DNA from: Noviherbaspirillum saxi
GTDB lineage: Bacteria > Pseudomonadota > Gammaproteobacteria > Burkholderiales > Burkholderiaceae_D
Direction: 5' to 3'
Length of the DNA stretch: 64,000 nucleotides
Assembly: GCF_003591035.1 (NCBI RefSeq)
Contig: NZ_QYUO01000002.1
Location: forward strand, 1,612,001 to 1,676,000
The notes under the pieces are model-generated. The model searched no databases. It was not told the DNA's origin and saw only the letters and a program-made list of their open reading frames with translations. The position numbers and the translations under genes were made by a program. Of this stretch, positions 63,071-64,000 are shown piece after piece. Within the stretch, counting starts at the first letter, position 1. Each line of letters opens with the position of its first letter.

Positions 63071-63246
63071 GGTTTTCCTCTACATGTGGTTCCCACTAAG
63101 TTTTCAATGGACGCCGAACCGTGCCGAGTGGGGGTGACAACACGGTTGTCCGGACGTTACCGAAGGCAACGCCAATGTCCAAATCCTTTGCAATCCTTTG
63201 CGAAGCTAGATTGCACCTACCGTACAAATGCTGATTGCATTATGGT

Positions 63247-63277
63247 CAACTAGTTGGACAGGATTATATGTATACAT
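63247..63277 (-). promoter_or_regulatory. Promoter and palindromic operators of the BMP-type gene
   Basis: A consensus -10, TATAAT on the minus strand (63263-63268), has the palindromes ATGTATACAT (63268-63277) just upstream and CAACTAGTTG (63247-63256) just downstream, near the expected transcription start. This is a repressor-like layout in the 314-base gap between the permease and binding-protein genes. A GntR-type nucleoside or urate regulator is a guess. The rest of the gap shows no gene. Confidence 0.5.
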
Positions 63278-63384
63278 TAATAGTATTCATATCGCTGTCA
63301 TTATCCCAAGTTTTCTTTCAGCATGTTGGCGCGGAACAATCCAGCTCGGCTTACGCCGGGCTAACGAACACGATGGAACGTAAT

Positions 63385-64000
63385 TCAGTTTGGATTGAAA
63401 TTCTTGCCCAGCGAGGCCGGCATGTTGAGCTTGATCCAGTTGGCGTTGGTCGATATCAGCACCAGCACGACGATCGTGGCGAGATAAGGCAGCATCGACA
63501 GCAATTGCGAATCGATCGATACGCCCAGTCCCTGCGCATGGAAAGTCATGATCGTAACGCCGCCGAACAGATAAGCGCCGATCAGTACGCGCGCCGGCCG
63601 CCAGGTAGCAAAAGTGGTGAGCGCCAGCGCAATCCATCCACGTCCGGCGACCATGCCTTCGACCCACAGCGGCGTATAGACCAGCGACAGGAAGGCGCCG
63701 GCCAGACCGCAGCATGCGCCGCCGAACAGCAAGGCGGCAAGCCGGATACGGCGCACGCTGTAACCCAGCGCATGAGCGGAAGACGGCGACTCGCCGACTG
63801 CACGCAATACCAGTCCGGCGCGCGAACGGTAAAGGAACCAGATAATGCCGCCGCATAGCAGCAGCGACAGGTAGACCATCGGATGCTGGCGGAACAACGC
63901 GGTACCGATGAACGGGATGTCGGACAGCAAGGGCACTGCGAACTTGGGGTTTTCAAGACTGCGGCCGACATAGTTGATGCCGATGTAGGCCGACGCGCCG
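63385..64000 (-). CDS. BMP-type ABC transporter permease, partial at the window edge
   Basis: The frame is open through base 64000; 204 residues of the C-terminal part are visible. It is a hydrophobic protein with about five membrane helices (for example YLSLLLCGGIIWFLY, LAALLFGGACCGLAGAFLSLV, YLATIVVLVLISTN) and the coupling-loop sequence YRSRAGLVLRAVGESPSSAHALGYSVRRIR, typical of permeases in BMP/Yuf-type nucleoside importers. The GINYVGRS and PLLSDIPFIG parts are also usual. The ATPase and sister permease should be beyond the window edge. The binding-protein gene follows after 314 bases. Confidence 0.87.
   Translation of the reverse strand, partial: GASAYIGINYVGRSLENPKFAVPLLSDIPFIGTALFRQHPMVYLSLLLCGGIIWFLYRSRAGLVLRAVGESPSSAHALGYSVRRIRLAALLFGGACCGLAGAFLSLVYTPLWVEGMVAGRGWIALALTTFATWRPARVLIGAYLFGGVTIMTFHAQGLGVSIDSQLLSMLPYLATIVVLVLISTNANWIKLNMPASLGKNFNPN

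Noticed and set aside
1..64000. tRNA, rRNA, CRISPR arrays, insertion sequences, prophage genes
   Set aside because: I looked for cloverleaf ends, regular repeat-spacer patterns, transposase motifs and integrase motifs in the gaps and frames and found none that could be supported.

Overview
The window is bacterial, gene-dense and of moderately high GC. Gene content points to a betaproteobacterium of the Burkholderiales, most like the Oxalobacteraceae (Herbaspirillum/Noviherbaspirillum/Herminiimonas type): a PhaA-PhaB-PhaP-PhaC polyhydroxybutyrate (PHB) gene set, TRAP and Liv-type transport, many CoA-thioester enzymes and large hybrid kinases. The taxonomic call is inference; no rRNA, tRNA or CRISPR array was found.

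Layout. 1-764: end of a flavohaemoprotein gene and a group III truncated haemoglobin. 1252-7414: zinc metallopeptidase, S4 RNA-binding protein, HxlR/CMD divergent pair, phasin, TehA-type carrier, an unknown protein and a DsbA-like oxidoreductase. 7506-9598: phaB and phaA. 9914-11563: chemoreceptor. 11808-21022: IclR regulator, acid-CoA ligase, 3-hydroxyacyl-CoA dehydrogenase, thiolase, glutaryl-CoA dehydrogenase and PimC/PimD-type dehydrogenase, a dicarboxylate (pimelate-like) beta-oxidation cluster closed by a terminator. 21193-24028: universal stress protein and PHA synthase. 24142-31839: acyl-CoA ligase divergent from a TetR gene across a 41-bp palindrome, then a lone Liv-type binding protein, a single-chain biotin-dependent acyl-CoA carboxylase and a DNA glycosylase.

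31953-42413 is mostly one minus-strand island: GntR regulator (divergent), class III CoA-transferase, crotonase-fold protein, TRAP transporter dctPQM, MatB-like (methyl)malonyl-CoA synthetase, methylmalonyl-CoA mutase, and a meaB chaperone gene wrecked by an internal deletion. It reads as import and catabolism of a malonate- or methylmalonate-type diacid to succinyl-CoA. 42544-50000 holds a DUF815 ATPase, an EAL-HDOD protein, and a three-gene unit (GMC oxidoreductase with a four-Cys motif, alpha/beta hydrolase with a Cys nucleophile, metallophosphoesterase). 50278-61121 holds a seven-transmembrane hybrid kinase, gdhA, a glyoxalase-fold protein, and a TonB receptor-YfiR-CHASE8 hybrid kinase operon. 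61228-64000 holds an orphan gene with an upstream LexA-like box and part of a BMP-type nucleoside ABC importer.

How it fits together: the catabolic clusters feed acetyl-CoA, crotonyl-CoA and succinyl-CoA into central metabolism, and PHB enzymes store surplus acetyl-CoA. FNR/ANR-like boxes in matching positions before phaA and phaC suggest low-oxygen control of storage. The best candidates for undescribed systems are the TonB receptor-YfiR-hybrid kinase operon and the GMC/hydrolase/phosphoesterase operon.
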